Shown here piece by piece: positions 36,290 to 46,500 of a stretch of 64,000 nucleotides of DNA (position 1 is its first letter; the number at the start of each line of letters is the position of its first letter). Source of the stretch: Puffinus mauretanicus. Its lineage: Eukaryota > Chordata > Aves > Procellariiformes > Procellariidae. The stretch covers positions 124,001-188,000 of the forward strand of contig JAJKFH010000755.1 of the NCBI GenBank assembly GCA_023333565.1, read 5' to 3'. The translations under genes were made by a program, and so were the position numbers. The notes beneath the pieces were generated by a model. That model did not search any database. It saw only the letters and a program-made list of their open reading frames with translations, and was not told the DNA's origin.

Positions 36290-36845
36290 GTACGGGCAAG
36301 GTGAGCCCACTGGGATCATCAGCCTGGATTTCCTGAAGGTATTTGGCAAAGTCCTTCAGCAAAAGCTCCTAAAGAAAGGAAGCAGCCCTGGAATAGGAGG
36401 TGAGGTGCTTACAGGGAGAAATCATTTGCTAAAAGGTAAGGACAAAAGGTAGGAGGCAACAATCTCTGTAGCAGAAAACACCAGGGAGATGTGCAGGGAC
36501 TGCGTTCAGCATATTCAAAAATGATCAGCAAAAGCAGGCTAATACTGAAGTTTGCTGCTGATACAAAGGGTTGTGTGGATGAAGACCAACTGTGGAAAGA
36601 GACTGGGCAATAAAAAAGATGAAATTCAAATGTACATAAATATAAAATGGTGCACAGGGGGAAAAAACAATTTTAACTCTATTTATAAAACAACGGGTTC
36701 TGAGTTAAGTGTTACCATCTGGGACATCAGGATTGTAACAGATTGTGCTATGAAAATGTCAGTTCAGTGGTCAGTAGCCATCGAGAAAATAAATCCCGTG
36801 TAAGAATTACTAGGGGAAAACAGACAGCAAAACAGACAATCACTG
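36290..36845 (+). mobile_element. Old CR1-type LINE fragment (reverse transcriptase region)
   Basis: The plus strand carries decayed ORF2 sequence: a LDFLKVFGKV-like stretch (compare the LDFSKAFDxV of CR1 RT), then GCTGCTGATACAAAGGG (the YADDTKG region), GGTGCACAGGGGG, and a region like the CR1 segment before the 3' end. Many stops and indels make it non-functional and much older than the provirus. Confidence 0.65.
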
Positions 36846-38456
36846 TTTCCTCCAACTGGAGGCATCGGGGGAAACCAATGGAGCAAGCTAAGGATCCCTG
36901 GAGCTTTGAGGCTGCCTTGGGTGAGAAGGGACCGTTCCTGGAGGGCGTGGATCTGTGCAGGGCTGCAGAGAGGTGGCTGCAGGCTGCTTTCACCTAGCCC
37001 AGAGGGTTAATCCCACCAGGAGAGGGGATGGTTAGCTCTGTGCAGATGCATGCTCTGCCTCGAGGACGAGGACGTAACCATCTATCAGAAGGCCGGCATT
37101 TGCTGAGTCACCTCTGTCCTTCCCTGGCTCCATTGCAAGGCCCTTCTGGGAAGCTGGTGGCCGACCACCTGCGGAAGCCAGTGCGGTGACCTTTGCCAGC
37201 AAAATCAATTTCTAAAATAGAATTTGTAGTGCCTTTTTTGATGTATGAGCTGGGAAGATTCCTTTGGTGGCTGGTAACAGTTGGGAAAGTGAACCTCTGC
37301 TGAGCTGGAGAGAGCAAGCAGTGGAAGAGCGCTGCAGTGACAACTCCTGCCCCGAATGCTGGAGGCCTCAGCAGGCTCCAGACCAAAGCTGCCACATCAG
37401 CAGGCTCAGCCTCCTCTGCTACCGAGTGCTGGCTGCCCCGCTGCTTGGCAGATGGGTGTGCAGGCGCTGGGGGCCCAGCTCTGTGCGCCAAAGTTGGAGG
37501 AAGGCAGAGGCAAAAAATCCATCAGAAACCCTGCCAGGCTGGTGACTGGAGTTCAGGTTATGGTGCCTCTCCCAGGCAGGTCCCGGGTGCCAGTTATTCT
37601 TCCCAAATTAGGAACAACATTACCTCTTTGCAAAGAAGATACGGACTAAAAATTCAAGAGAAAACCTGGTCTCCATTTGTAAGCAAGGCCACTTTTGTTG
37701 CAGCCACCTTTCAGGCTGCATTTGTTCAGGCTCAGGATGACAAGGGAGGGGGCAGCCCTCTTGCCTTCCCAGGAACGGAGGAATTTGGCCACAGTGTGAT
37801 CAGCCCGCTCCGGCCCTACCTGACCGAGCTGCAGTCCTTATTCCCAGGTGCAGTAGAACACCCTCTGGATGGACCCCGCGTGTCAAGCATCCATGCCTGC
37901 CCAGGGGCTACTCAGTACCTGCGCCATGTTCGTCAGAAAACTCACTCGGCTGTAATCACGCCACTGAAGAGGACGAGCTGTGCGGAGTCTCCTGCTCAGG
38001 ATCTGTTGGTGTCTGGGGCTAGTTTTTAACGAGACTGCTGCAGAGGATGAAATCGGTGTTCTCAAAGCCCTGCCTGGATTACAGCTGTGCAGTTTCCTTT
38101 AGCACCAACGCTGCTGCTCAGCGAGCAGTGAGCTCGGGTCCCTTTCACAAGTTGTTTTCCATAAAAACTCCACTGGCTGCCCTGAATCGTGCTCCCACTT
38201 CCAGCCTCCACCAAGTCCCTGAGCAGTTATTCCATTGCTCTTCCAGGCTTGAAATCAGGGTTATGGGCTCAGATCTCCCACGCATGCCCCATCTGGCCAA
38301 GCCTCAGTACTCAGCAATTAATCCGATGTCCCCTCAGTTTCCAAGCATTTATAATGACACTGCAACAGGGCAGGAACTCCCTGATTTCCTTTTCCCAGCC
38401 TTTCCCAAGCCTGCCTTGCAGTCCCTCATGAGTACCACTGGGATCAGAAATACCTG
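36846..38456. other. Intergenic DNA, no gene recognised
   Basis: Contains a 230-codon plus-strand open frame at 37337-38029. It has no recognisable domain and overlaps other open frames, so I do not call it a gene. Confidence 0.45.
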
Positions 38457-38567
38457 TTCCTCCTCTCCCACCCTGACCGAGGCAATGCGTGCAGCCTGCA
38501 GCCACCAGCTGAAAAAGAGGAAAGATGTGCGTCAGTTCGGTTGCGTATCTAGTTAAAATCAGATCAG
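38457..38567 (+). repeat. Direct repeat copy 1 of an unidentified 111-base element
   Basis: Shares CACCCTGACCGAG, GTGCAGCCTGC, CCAGCTGAAAA, and CAGATCAG in the same order and spacing with 39511-39623. By eye the two are roughly four-fifths identical. The family is unknown; a local duplication or a low-copy dispersed element are both possible. Confidence 0.7.
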
Positions 38568-39510
38568 CACAAAAACCTTCACCCTGTTTGAAACGCTGTG
38601 CTGGTTCCTGCTGCTCGTCCCCTGTCCCTGGGGCTGCCTGTCCCTCTCAGTTACTCTCCTAGGAGCACTGTGCTGCCCTGAAGGAGGGGGGCTTAACCCC
38701 CGTCATGCTTCGGTAGGTGCCGTAATTGCCCAGGGCTCTTTTCTCTGCCCTCTCTGTAATTGGTATCACTTTATCCCCGGCTTCATCCTCTGTAATCCTA
38801 CAGGTAACCCCTCGTCTCACTCTTCCCCACCTCTGGCTGCTGGTGTGCAGGGACACAGCGGCTATAGCAGGTGCCAGGCCAGACCCAGCCCAGCTGGGCC
38901 ACCAGGCAGAGTTTGGACCCTGACACAGGGAGAGGTTCCCCCCCAGCCAGCACACTGCAGCTGCCTGAGCGAAGCCCTGGCATTTCTGGGGGAAAAGCAG
39001 CGGACAAATCGCTTGCACATGCAGTGGAGCCAGCAGCTCCAAAGCACCCACGGAGGAATGCAGCTCAGCTTCCCAGATAACGCCCCTTTCCCAGTGTGAG
39101 GAGAAACCAGACTCATCTGTGCCGGTGTTGAGCAGTACCAAGCTCTTCCTTCACATCCAGCACCCTCTCTGGACCTCCTCCTCCTCCTCTTCCTCCTCCT
39201 GCCCTGATTACATCCCAAGTCTTCTCCAGACACCCCAAATTTCCAGCACTTTTGCAACCACAAGTGAATTTAAGACTGTTTGAAAAAAAAGCTTGAGATT
39301 ATGTCAGTCTGTTTCAAGCTGTGTTTTGTACATAGTGACAGTGCAGGGCATTGGAGGAGGACATGGGCTGCAAGAGGAAATAGCTAAGAAGTGTGTGTGT
39401 GCGTGTGCGTGCAGCTGGAGCACCAGCTGCAGCAGCAGCAGCCCTGCAAATACTCCTGCCTTCCCCAGAAGGTAGTGGCACAGATGGGGCAGTGCAGATC
39501 AGCGTTGGTA
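38568..39510. other. Intergenic DNA between the two direct repeat copies
   Basis: Holds a CTC/CTT-rich pyrimidine run (about 39175-39205) and a short GT/GC alternating tract (about 39391-39412). No gene recognised. Confidence 0.5.
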
Positions 39511-39623
39511 TTCCTTCTCTCACACCCTGACCGAGATAACGTGTGCAGCCTGCGGTCTCCAGCTGAAAAGGAGAAAAGATCTGTGTCGGTTCTGGTTGTG
39601 TGTCCAGTTCAGAATCAGATCAG
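39511..39623 (+). repeat. Direct repeat copy 2 of the unidentified element
   Basis: Second copy of the 38457-38567 block, same orientation, about 1.05 kb downstream. The flanks show at most weak further similarity, so the shared unit seems to be about 110 bases. Confidence 0.7.
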
Positions 39624-41329
39624 GGTGGGATCATGGGCATCATCCCAGGCAGCCCAATCAAACACTGGTGAAACCTTCCCACAAGGCTTGTGAGGACTGA
39701 CAGGGGACATTAGAGCCAAAGTGGTGGTCACAGCCACCTAGCACCAGCAGGACAGAGGGCCTCAGGGCTCCTCTCTCAGCTGACTTGATGGAGGAGATGA
39801 AGCTGCCACGATGTGAGCATGAGGGTCAATGCCACATCCATGGTGGGCATCGTATTCATGCACCCCACGCAGTGCATGGGGAGCGCCCAGAAGGGTCATC
39901 TCCTCAAAAGGCAAGCAGAGACGTGGGCCCGGCACTGCCCTCCTCAGCAATGCTCCTGCTGAACACAGTCAGGTAAGGAGCCTGGTGAGAAAGCAGAGCG
40001 AGATTCCCTGTTGCAGCCCAGGACCTCCAGCACAGGTAGACAGAAGGCTAGTGGAGGCAGCCACCTCCCTGACGGGTGGTGGACAACTAGAAGGCAACAT
40101 CTCCTAGTCCGCCATGCCCATCAGCATGGCGCACCTCCCAGACAGTAAGGGAGCACATGCTGACCAGCCAGCTGGCCACCCATGGGGATGCCCACACAGT
40201 TTGGAAGGATGCATGATTCACGCATGAGTACTTTTTAATTTTTTTCCTCCCTGTAACATTAAAGCTGCATTTGCAGTTCAGACTCTAACCCCTGCTGCTG
40301 AAGAGGAATGCATCACCTCTAGTCCTTTTCTTTTGAACAGTAGTAAATGCTGAGAAGGGCATTGCTAGTAAATCTTCCCTGTGCCAGTTCCCAGCAGAAC
40401 TGGGTCATCTCAGGCACTTCTTCCCCCACCAACCAGCACCACCTGCAAAGTCACGGAGCTGTAAATTTGGCAGAAGATGTCGTGGCTCTGAGGACACTAA
40501 TAGGCCTTGATGGGTCTCACCTGGGGCCTCCACCCTCCACCCCCATGGGCCCAGGAACACATTTAAGCTCAGCCCTGGGGCTTTAGTCTCTCCTTAGTCT
40601 CCATTCTAGGAGCATTGGTCTCTGGCTCAGCAGTGCCTGGCAATGGACTGACTTCTTGGCCTGTTCTCAGACCTGCCTCACCACCATGGACCTGCCTGGA
40701 CTGTGTCTGAGCCTGGTTACCCTTGCCAGACCTCGTCCTGACCTGCAGCTTGCCCTGGGACCTGCCTCATCACCATGAGTGTGCCTGATGATCTGGACTC
40801 TCTCTCAAACTGGTAACCATCTCCGAGTCTGCTCTGCTTGCCTCTCAGGTACTGTGGCTGGTGAGAGAGCTGCATTGCAGGCCACCTGATCAGCCCCCAA
40901 CCCTTCAGACCTTCTGCTTCCTGACAGTGGTCTGTGTATACAACACAACCTGGAGATAATTCAAAGCCCAGCATGCTGGGCAAGATTTCTGGGCACCCTT
41001 ACTCATCCTTTCTTTACCATTTCAGACATGCAGGTTTGTCCTACAACCCCTGAGAGCACCCCTCCCATACGTATAAATGCGGAACCTGGGGAACCTTGAA
41101 AGCCCCTGTGAGCTGCAGGCAGGTGACAAGAGGAACAGAGCACAACCTGTGTCTCGGGGCCCTCTGATCAGATGTTTCCAGTTTTACATAGACTTCACTT
41201 TACTTGAGCCCTGGGCACAAACAGTCCATGTCCCAGGCCCTTACTATCTCTGCCCATGGCATGCCTGGGCACAGCTCCATCCGTGCTGTTGCTGGGCATG
41301 CATAGCTCCATCCCATTAATGGAAAAGGA
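39624..41329. other. Intergenic DNA with a short internal repeat
   Basis: At 40671-40717 and 40759-40805 two related blocks (GACCTGCCTCACCACCATG and GACCTGCCTCATCACCATG) stand about 88 bases apart. No exon is supported. Confidence 0.5.
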
Positions 41330-42170
41330 GGAACTGATGGGGAATGTGATGATCAGTGGCAGGTTTGGCTGTAGTGATCAGGAAATAGTGGTCTGCAAGA
41401 CCCTGAAGGCAGTGGAAAAAGTAAGTAGTGATATACGGACTCTGGACTCCTCCCTATTCGGGGAGCTGGTAAGTGGGATCCCGTGGGAGGCAGCTCTGAA
41501 GGGTGAAGATGCTCAGCAGAGCTGGCAGGTCTTTAAGGACAGGATCTTCCAAGTTCATCCCAATAATCAGGTACACAAGTAGGTGTACTGGGAGATGGGT
41601 TTGGCTAAACCGGGAATGAAACTCATGACTGAGCTCCAGTCCAAAAAGGCAGTATGAAGGAGGTGGAAGCATGGACATGCTATTAGGAGAAATATAGAAA
41701 TGTTACCTGGGCTTGTAGGAACAATGTTAGGAAAGCCAAAGCTCAGAATGTTGAGATGTGCAAGGAACATCAGATCTACAACTTCTACAACAAGGGATCT
41801 GACATCCTTTGCACATCTCAACAATCTCCTGTAGTTGTAGAAAGCTGAGGATGGAAAGTGTTCACAAAGGCACCACTGCTGACCAGGCCAGATGGTAGTG
41901 GACACAGACAAAGCTGAGGTACTCCATGCCTTCTTTGCCCCAGTCTTCACTGACAAGGTCTCCCAGGCTGTGTATCTGGAGGCAGGGTTCAGAGAGAAGA
42001 ATAACCAACAGTAGATGAGGGTCAGGGCTGTTATTACTTGGAGAGCTTCACCCATAAAAATCTGTGAGCCCAGAGAGGCTGTATCCAAGGGTGCTGAGAG
42101 GTGGTCATGGGTGCTGGCTGATGTCCTTGCAAGGCCACTTGTAACATCATGAGCAAGTCCTGCTGGAGCA
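41330..42170 (+). mobile_element. CR1 LINE ORF2 fragment (region before and into RT)
   Basis: The plus strand encodes broken pieces in CR1 ORF2 order: VEKVSSDIRTLDSSLFGELV, then SWQVFKDRIFQ, a CRNN-RKAKAQ stretch, AEVLHAFFAPVFTDKVSQA, and a stretch like RVLRELADVIARPL. Frameshifts and stops interrupt it. The order of matches supports one truncated copy rather than separate pieces. Confidence 0.7.
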
Positions 42171-42315
42171 CATTCCTGGGCAGATGGAGAAGCAGTAGGT
42201 AATGGGGAACAGGCAGCCTGGGCTGAGCCAGGGTAAACCCACCCTGATTGCCTCCTGTGACAGGACCATGGGATTTGGGGGCGAGGGCAGAGCAGTGACA
42301 CTGTTCACCTCTGCA

Positions 42316-43225
42316 ATAGAATCATAGAATAGTTTGGGTTGGAAGGGACCTTTAGAGGCCATCTAGTCCAACCGCCCTGCTGTGGGCAGGGACATCTTCA
42401 ACCAGATCAGGTTGCTCAGAGCCCCGTCCAACCTGACCTTGAATGTTTCCAGGGATGGGGCATCTACCACCTCTCTGGGCAACCTGTGCCAGTGTTTCAC
42501 CACCCTCATCGTAACAAATTTCTTCATTATATCTAGCCTAAATCTACCCTCTTTTAGTTTAAAACCATTCCCCCTTGTCCTGTCGCAACAGGCCCTGCTA
42601 AAAAATCTGTCCCCATCTTTCTTACAAGCCCCCTTTAAGTACTGAAAGGCCGCAATAAGGTCTCTCTGGAGCCTTCTCTTCTCCAGGCTGAACAACCCCA
42701 ACTCTCTCAGCCTTTCCTCACAGCAGAGGCGTTCCATCCCTCTGATCATTTTCATGGCCTCCTCTGGACCTGCTCCAACAGGTCCATGCCTTTTTTGTGC
42801 TGAGGGCTCCAGAGCTGGACGCAGCACTGCAGGGGGGTCTCAGCAGAGCACAGCAGAGGGGCGGAATCCCCTCCCTCGACCTGCTGGCCACGCTGCTGGT
42901 GACGCAGCCCAGGACACGGTTGGCCGTCTGGGCTGCGAGCACACATTGCCGGCTAGTGTCCAGCTTTTCATCCACCAGAACCCCCAGGTCCTTCTCGGCA
43001 GAGCTGCTCTCCATCCCTTCATCCCCCAGCCTGTCTTGATACCAGGGCTTGCCCCGACCCAGGTGCAGGACCCTGCACTTGGCCTGGTTGAACCTCATGG
43101 GGTTCACACGGGCCCACTTCTCGAGCCTGTCCAGGTCCCTCTGGATGGATCCCGTCCCTCAGGCGTGTTGACCGCACCACTCAGCGTGGTGTCGTCTGCC
43201 ATCTTGGTGCACCTGGCACTGCCTC
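42316..43225 (-). mobile_element. CR1 LINE 3' fragment, well preserved
   Basis: The minus strand starts inside reverse transcriptase (MADDTTLSGAV, a degraded YADD box), passes [16 protein letters not shown] and the [12 protein letters not shown] motif, and continues through GLFSLEKRRLQRDLIAAFQY to the CR1 tail. It ends at 42316 in the typical CR1 3' terminus (plus strand AATAGAATCATAGAATAG, then GGTTGGAAGGGACC). It is 5'-truncated, has one frame change, and is less decayed than the other CR1 pieces. Its 5' end lies only about 240 bases from the NMB TATA box. Confidence 0.92.
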
Positions 43226-43512
43226 CCACCACGACCAGGTGGTGGGGTGGCATGGCTGGATGGGGGGACAAGCGGGGGCGTGAGGGGCCTGTGGGGCTCC
43301 GAGGGCTGTGGCTGACGGGCCGCGCCCCACCTGGATGCGGGCAGCGAGCGGGGCCTGTCCCGCCCCTGCGGGAGGGAAGAGGGGCGCGGGGGCGGCGCAG
43401 GGCGGGAAGCCCAACGGCCGCCGGGGGGGCGGGGCGTGCCTCGGCCCCGCCCCCCCGCGCTCTATAAGGCGCGGCGGCGGCGGCGGCGGGAGCGGGTCCC
43501 GCCGGGGCGGCC
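43226..43512 (+). promoter_or_regulatory. NMB promoter, CpG-rich with TATA box
   Basis: A dense GC-box region (GGGGCGGGGC near 43428 and CCCCGCCC near 43445) leads to TATAAG at 43463-43468. Transcription start is expected near 43490-43495. A (CGG)6 run at about 43472-43489 lies between TATA and the ATG. Confidence 0.75.
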
Positions 43513-46500
43513 ATGGCGGCGCTGCGCTGCCTCCTGCTGCTGCTGTGCGGCGCCGCGCTGGGGCCCGCCGTCCACCTCGACTTCGCCGAGCACCGCAGCC
43601 AGGCGGCCAAGATCAAGGTCAACCCCCGCGGCAACCTCTGGGCCACAGGTACCGGGGTGGCGGGGGGACGGCGACACGGACGCGCGTGTCGTGGAGCAGC
43701 TGTGGGACGCGGGCTGCGCGGCTCAGCCCTGCCCCCTGCCTCCCCCTGCCCCGTGGCTGCTGTGGGGAGCCCCCTGCTCCCCTCGGCGCCCCGTGGAGGC
43801 TCGCCGAGTCCTGCCCCGGCAGGACCCGTGGTGGGCAGGGGGACCAAGGCGGGGATGAGGCAGCCTCCTCCCTGGAGGAGTTTGCACCTCTTGAAGCCCA
43901 GAAATCCCGTCAGCAGGAGGGAAGTTTCCTGAAGTCCCGTGTGGAAGGACGACCTGGGATTTCTGGGTTTCTCCTCACTTTGTTGGACTCGCTCATTTAG
44001 GCGTGAGGTTTGCTCAGTGCTTCTCGTTGACTTGTCCTCTGCTACCTCATGCCGACACAGCTTGGCGTTGTTCAGCCCTGCCTCTCTCCCTCCAGGTGTT
44101 CGTGCAGACACACAAGTGCGTTGTATTGCAGGTCACTTCATGGGGAAGAAGAGTGTCACGGGCTCCCCGCACCTGGAGTCACCGGAGGAGCCTGCAGTGC
44201 CGATGGTCTTCGGTCCCTCTCTCAGAGCCTTGCTGGAGGACATGATGGAACTGCTTACCCGTGAGCTCCTGAAAATCCTCTTGCAAGAAAGACTTTTGGA
44301 CGAGAACCAAGGAAAATATGACCTCACTGACCAGGTGAATATTGACTAAGATGGAGGGAGATGCTCCAAGCAGGGAGGTGGTGGAGATGTTAATCTGCCA
44401 CAGCCAGCTGTGCTGGAGATGGGAGCATCTGCACGGCTGCTAGAGGTGTATTCCCCCCTTCTGCTCCAGTTAACCCTCCTTAAACCACTTCCCAAGACCA
44501 GCCCTAAAGGGGCAGAGGAGAAGTCTCCCTAGGCTTGTGTCTAGCTGGGCAGTGGCTCATAGTCCCAAATGCTTGGGAAGGGCGTGAAGATGAGCAAGGG
44601 ATGCTGCGCTGGAGCTGTTGTAGTGGTGATCTCCAGCTCAGGGTTGTTCATAAGCATCTGGGTCTTCCTTGGCCCGATGCGGAAGAGTTTGGCTGGCCAC
44701 TGTGGCTGCCGTGAAAAAATGTCCCCTTTTCCAGCCATTGCAGAGACAGGGAAATCCTTTCTCCTCTCTATTTCTGTAGCGACAGGCTAAGAGGGACACA
44801 GCTCCATACGTGAAGGGAAGGGAGTCTGTCCTGCAAAGAGATCTTGGGCTTCAGATGCCCCCATCTTGGGTCTGTGTTGCTGTGGTCGGGATCCCTCATT
44901 ACTGAGGGGCACGTAGCTTTGTTAGCTTGCCTTGGAGAGGGGAGGTGTGTGTTAGTTGCATTGCTGCAGAGGGGATCTTGGGGAGCAGGCAGGAGCTCCG
45001 GTAGTCTCGCTGTGCATCAGCAGATCCTCAGCCTCTTTGGTGTGGCTTTTGCCCTGGAGCTCACCCAACTCCTAGTGGAAAACCTGCCCCTGGGAGCAAT
45101 GCACACCACAGGTCCTCACACAGGACGCGGAGATGGAATCGCTCGGTCCCTGTGGCTCTGCTTGTCTGTTGCTTCGTGCGTGCTTCCCTGGTGTCTCACC
45201 CTTTCTAGTCACTGCAGGAAGTAACTGAGAGCCTAAAATGGATGAAATCCTCTTAGGTGGGTCCTACATGTGCTGTCCCGCTGAGCTGCTGTACTTGTGG
45301 TGCTATCCAGTAACACTGCGCACAGGTAAAGCTATTTCTGTTATCCAGGTTTAAGCAGTGCTTGCTCCTATTCTTTGCTTTTTTGGGGAAGGTACAGGTG
45401 GAGCAGAGTTGCAGGGATGTGAGCCTGAGTGGCACTGATTGTTCAGGTGTCTTCCTGACTCAGTTTCAGCAGACTAAGGTAAATTGAGGCTTTCCTAGAG
45501 AGATGGTCCCATCAGGATAGAGGGCTTTCCACCATGAAGATACAGCTGGGCATGGCTGAAGACACCAGCCCACCCTGGTCCCCTTAAGATGCTGTGGGCT
45601 GTGACAGCTGCTGCAGTTCTTGCTTCTCGGAGGCAGCTGAAAGGGAGGAGAGGGCTGTGAAGGTCCTGGACCCTTCTCCATCCTCCCTGGGAAGCCTCTG
45701 AGGAGGAGGGTATTTGCTACATTAACTGTCTGAGGTGATGGGAGGAGAGCTGGTGGATGTGCTGCCCTGCCTGGTCCACTAAGGTGTTCGCGAGTGTGCG
45801 GTGTGAGTTTGATAAAAGTGATCCTTGTGGCGCTCCTCTGTGTAGGTAAGTCGCATGGTCACTGCTCGCACTGCAGATGTGCTTGGGCAGAGGCTGCCCC
45901 GAGCGCTGGTGCTGTGTCTTTGCCTGCCAGCTGGGTGCCAGTGCCCTGCCAGCCTTGTCGGCGCTCGTTCCCGGTGCTCAAAGGCATCCTGGCCAGGGTA
46001 GCACCCAGCACTGGACATGAGCCTTTGGCGCGTGTGTGCTGGGTGCCAAAGCTCTGGCTGCTGGAGAGCGATTTGGCTCATGGTCAAGCAGACGCTGGCC
46101 GCTGCCTGCCTCGCTGCCTCTCTGGTGGGAGGTGGGATGTCCTCTACATGTGTGGCACCGCAGCTTAGGTTCCTGATGTGCAGCTGGATCCTACCCCTCA
46201 CCTTCTCCTCCCGAAGCCTCTTGCCTCTCCTTGGCCAGTGCCCTGGTGTGACAGTGGTCCTCTTGGTGGCAGCAGAGACCTTGCTGGGTGATAGGTCTGG
46301 TTCTGCCCTTCAGGCACCTCTGAGCACCTCGCCAGACTCGGCTCCTTTCTTCACCACCCGTCCTCCAGGGCATCCTTGCCTCTGAGCTGCCGGTTGGTAT
46401 TACAGCACTATTTCTCGCTGGTGCCTTTGAGTGCTGTCTGTGTTATACTTTGCTGTGGGACCTTGTTTTTTTCTTGCTCTTGTGGGTGACACGGTGCCAA

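Noticed and set aside
37337..38029. 230-codon plus-strand open frame between SEC11A and NMB
   Set aside because: No recognisable domain, uneven composition, overlaps several other open frames and has no clear promoter or poly(A) signal. Transcript data would be needed to revive it.
43104..44111. 335-codon minus-strand open frame over the NMB promoter and exon 1
   Set aside because: Pro/Arg/Ala-rich translation of CpG-island DNA, overlapping a CR1 and the real NMB exon; no domain and no splice or promoter support.
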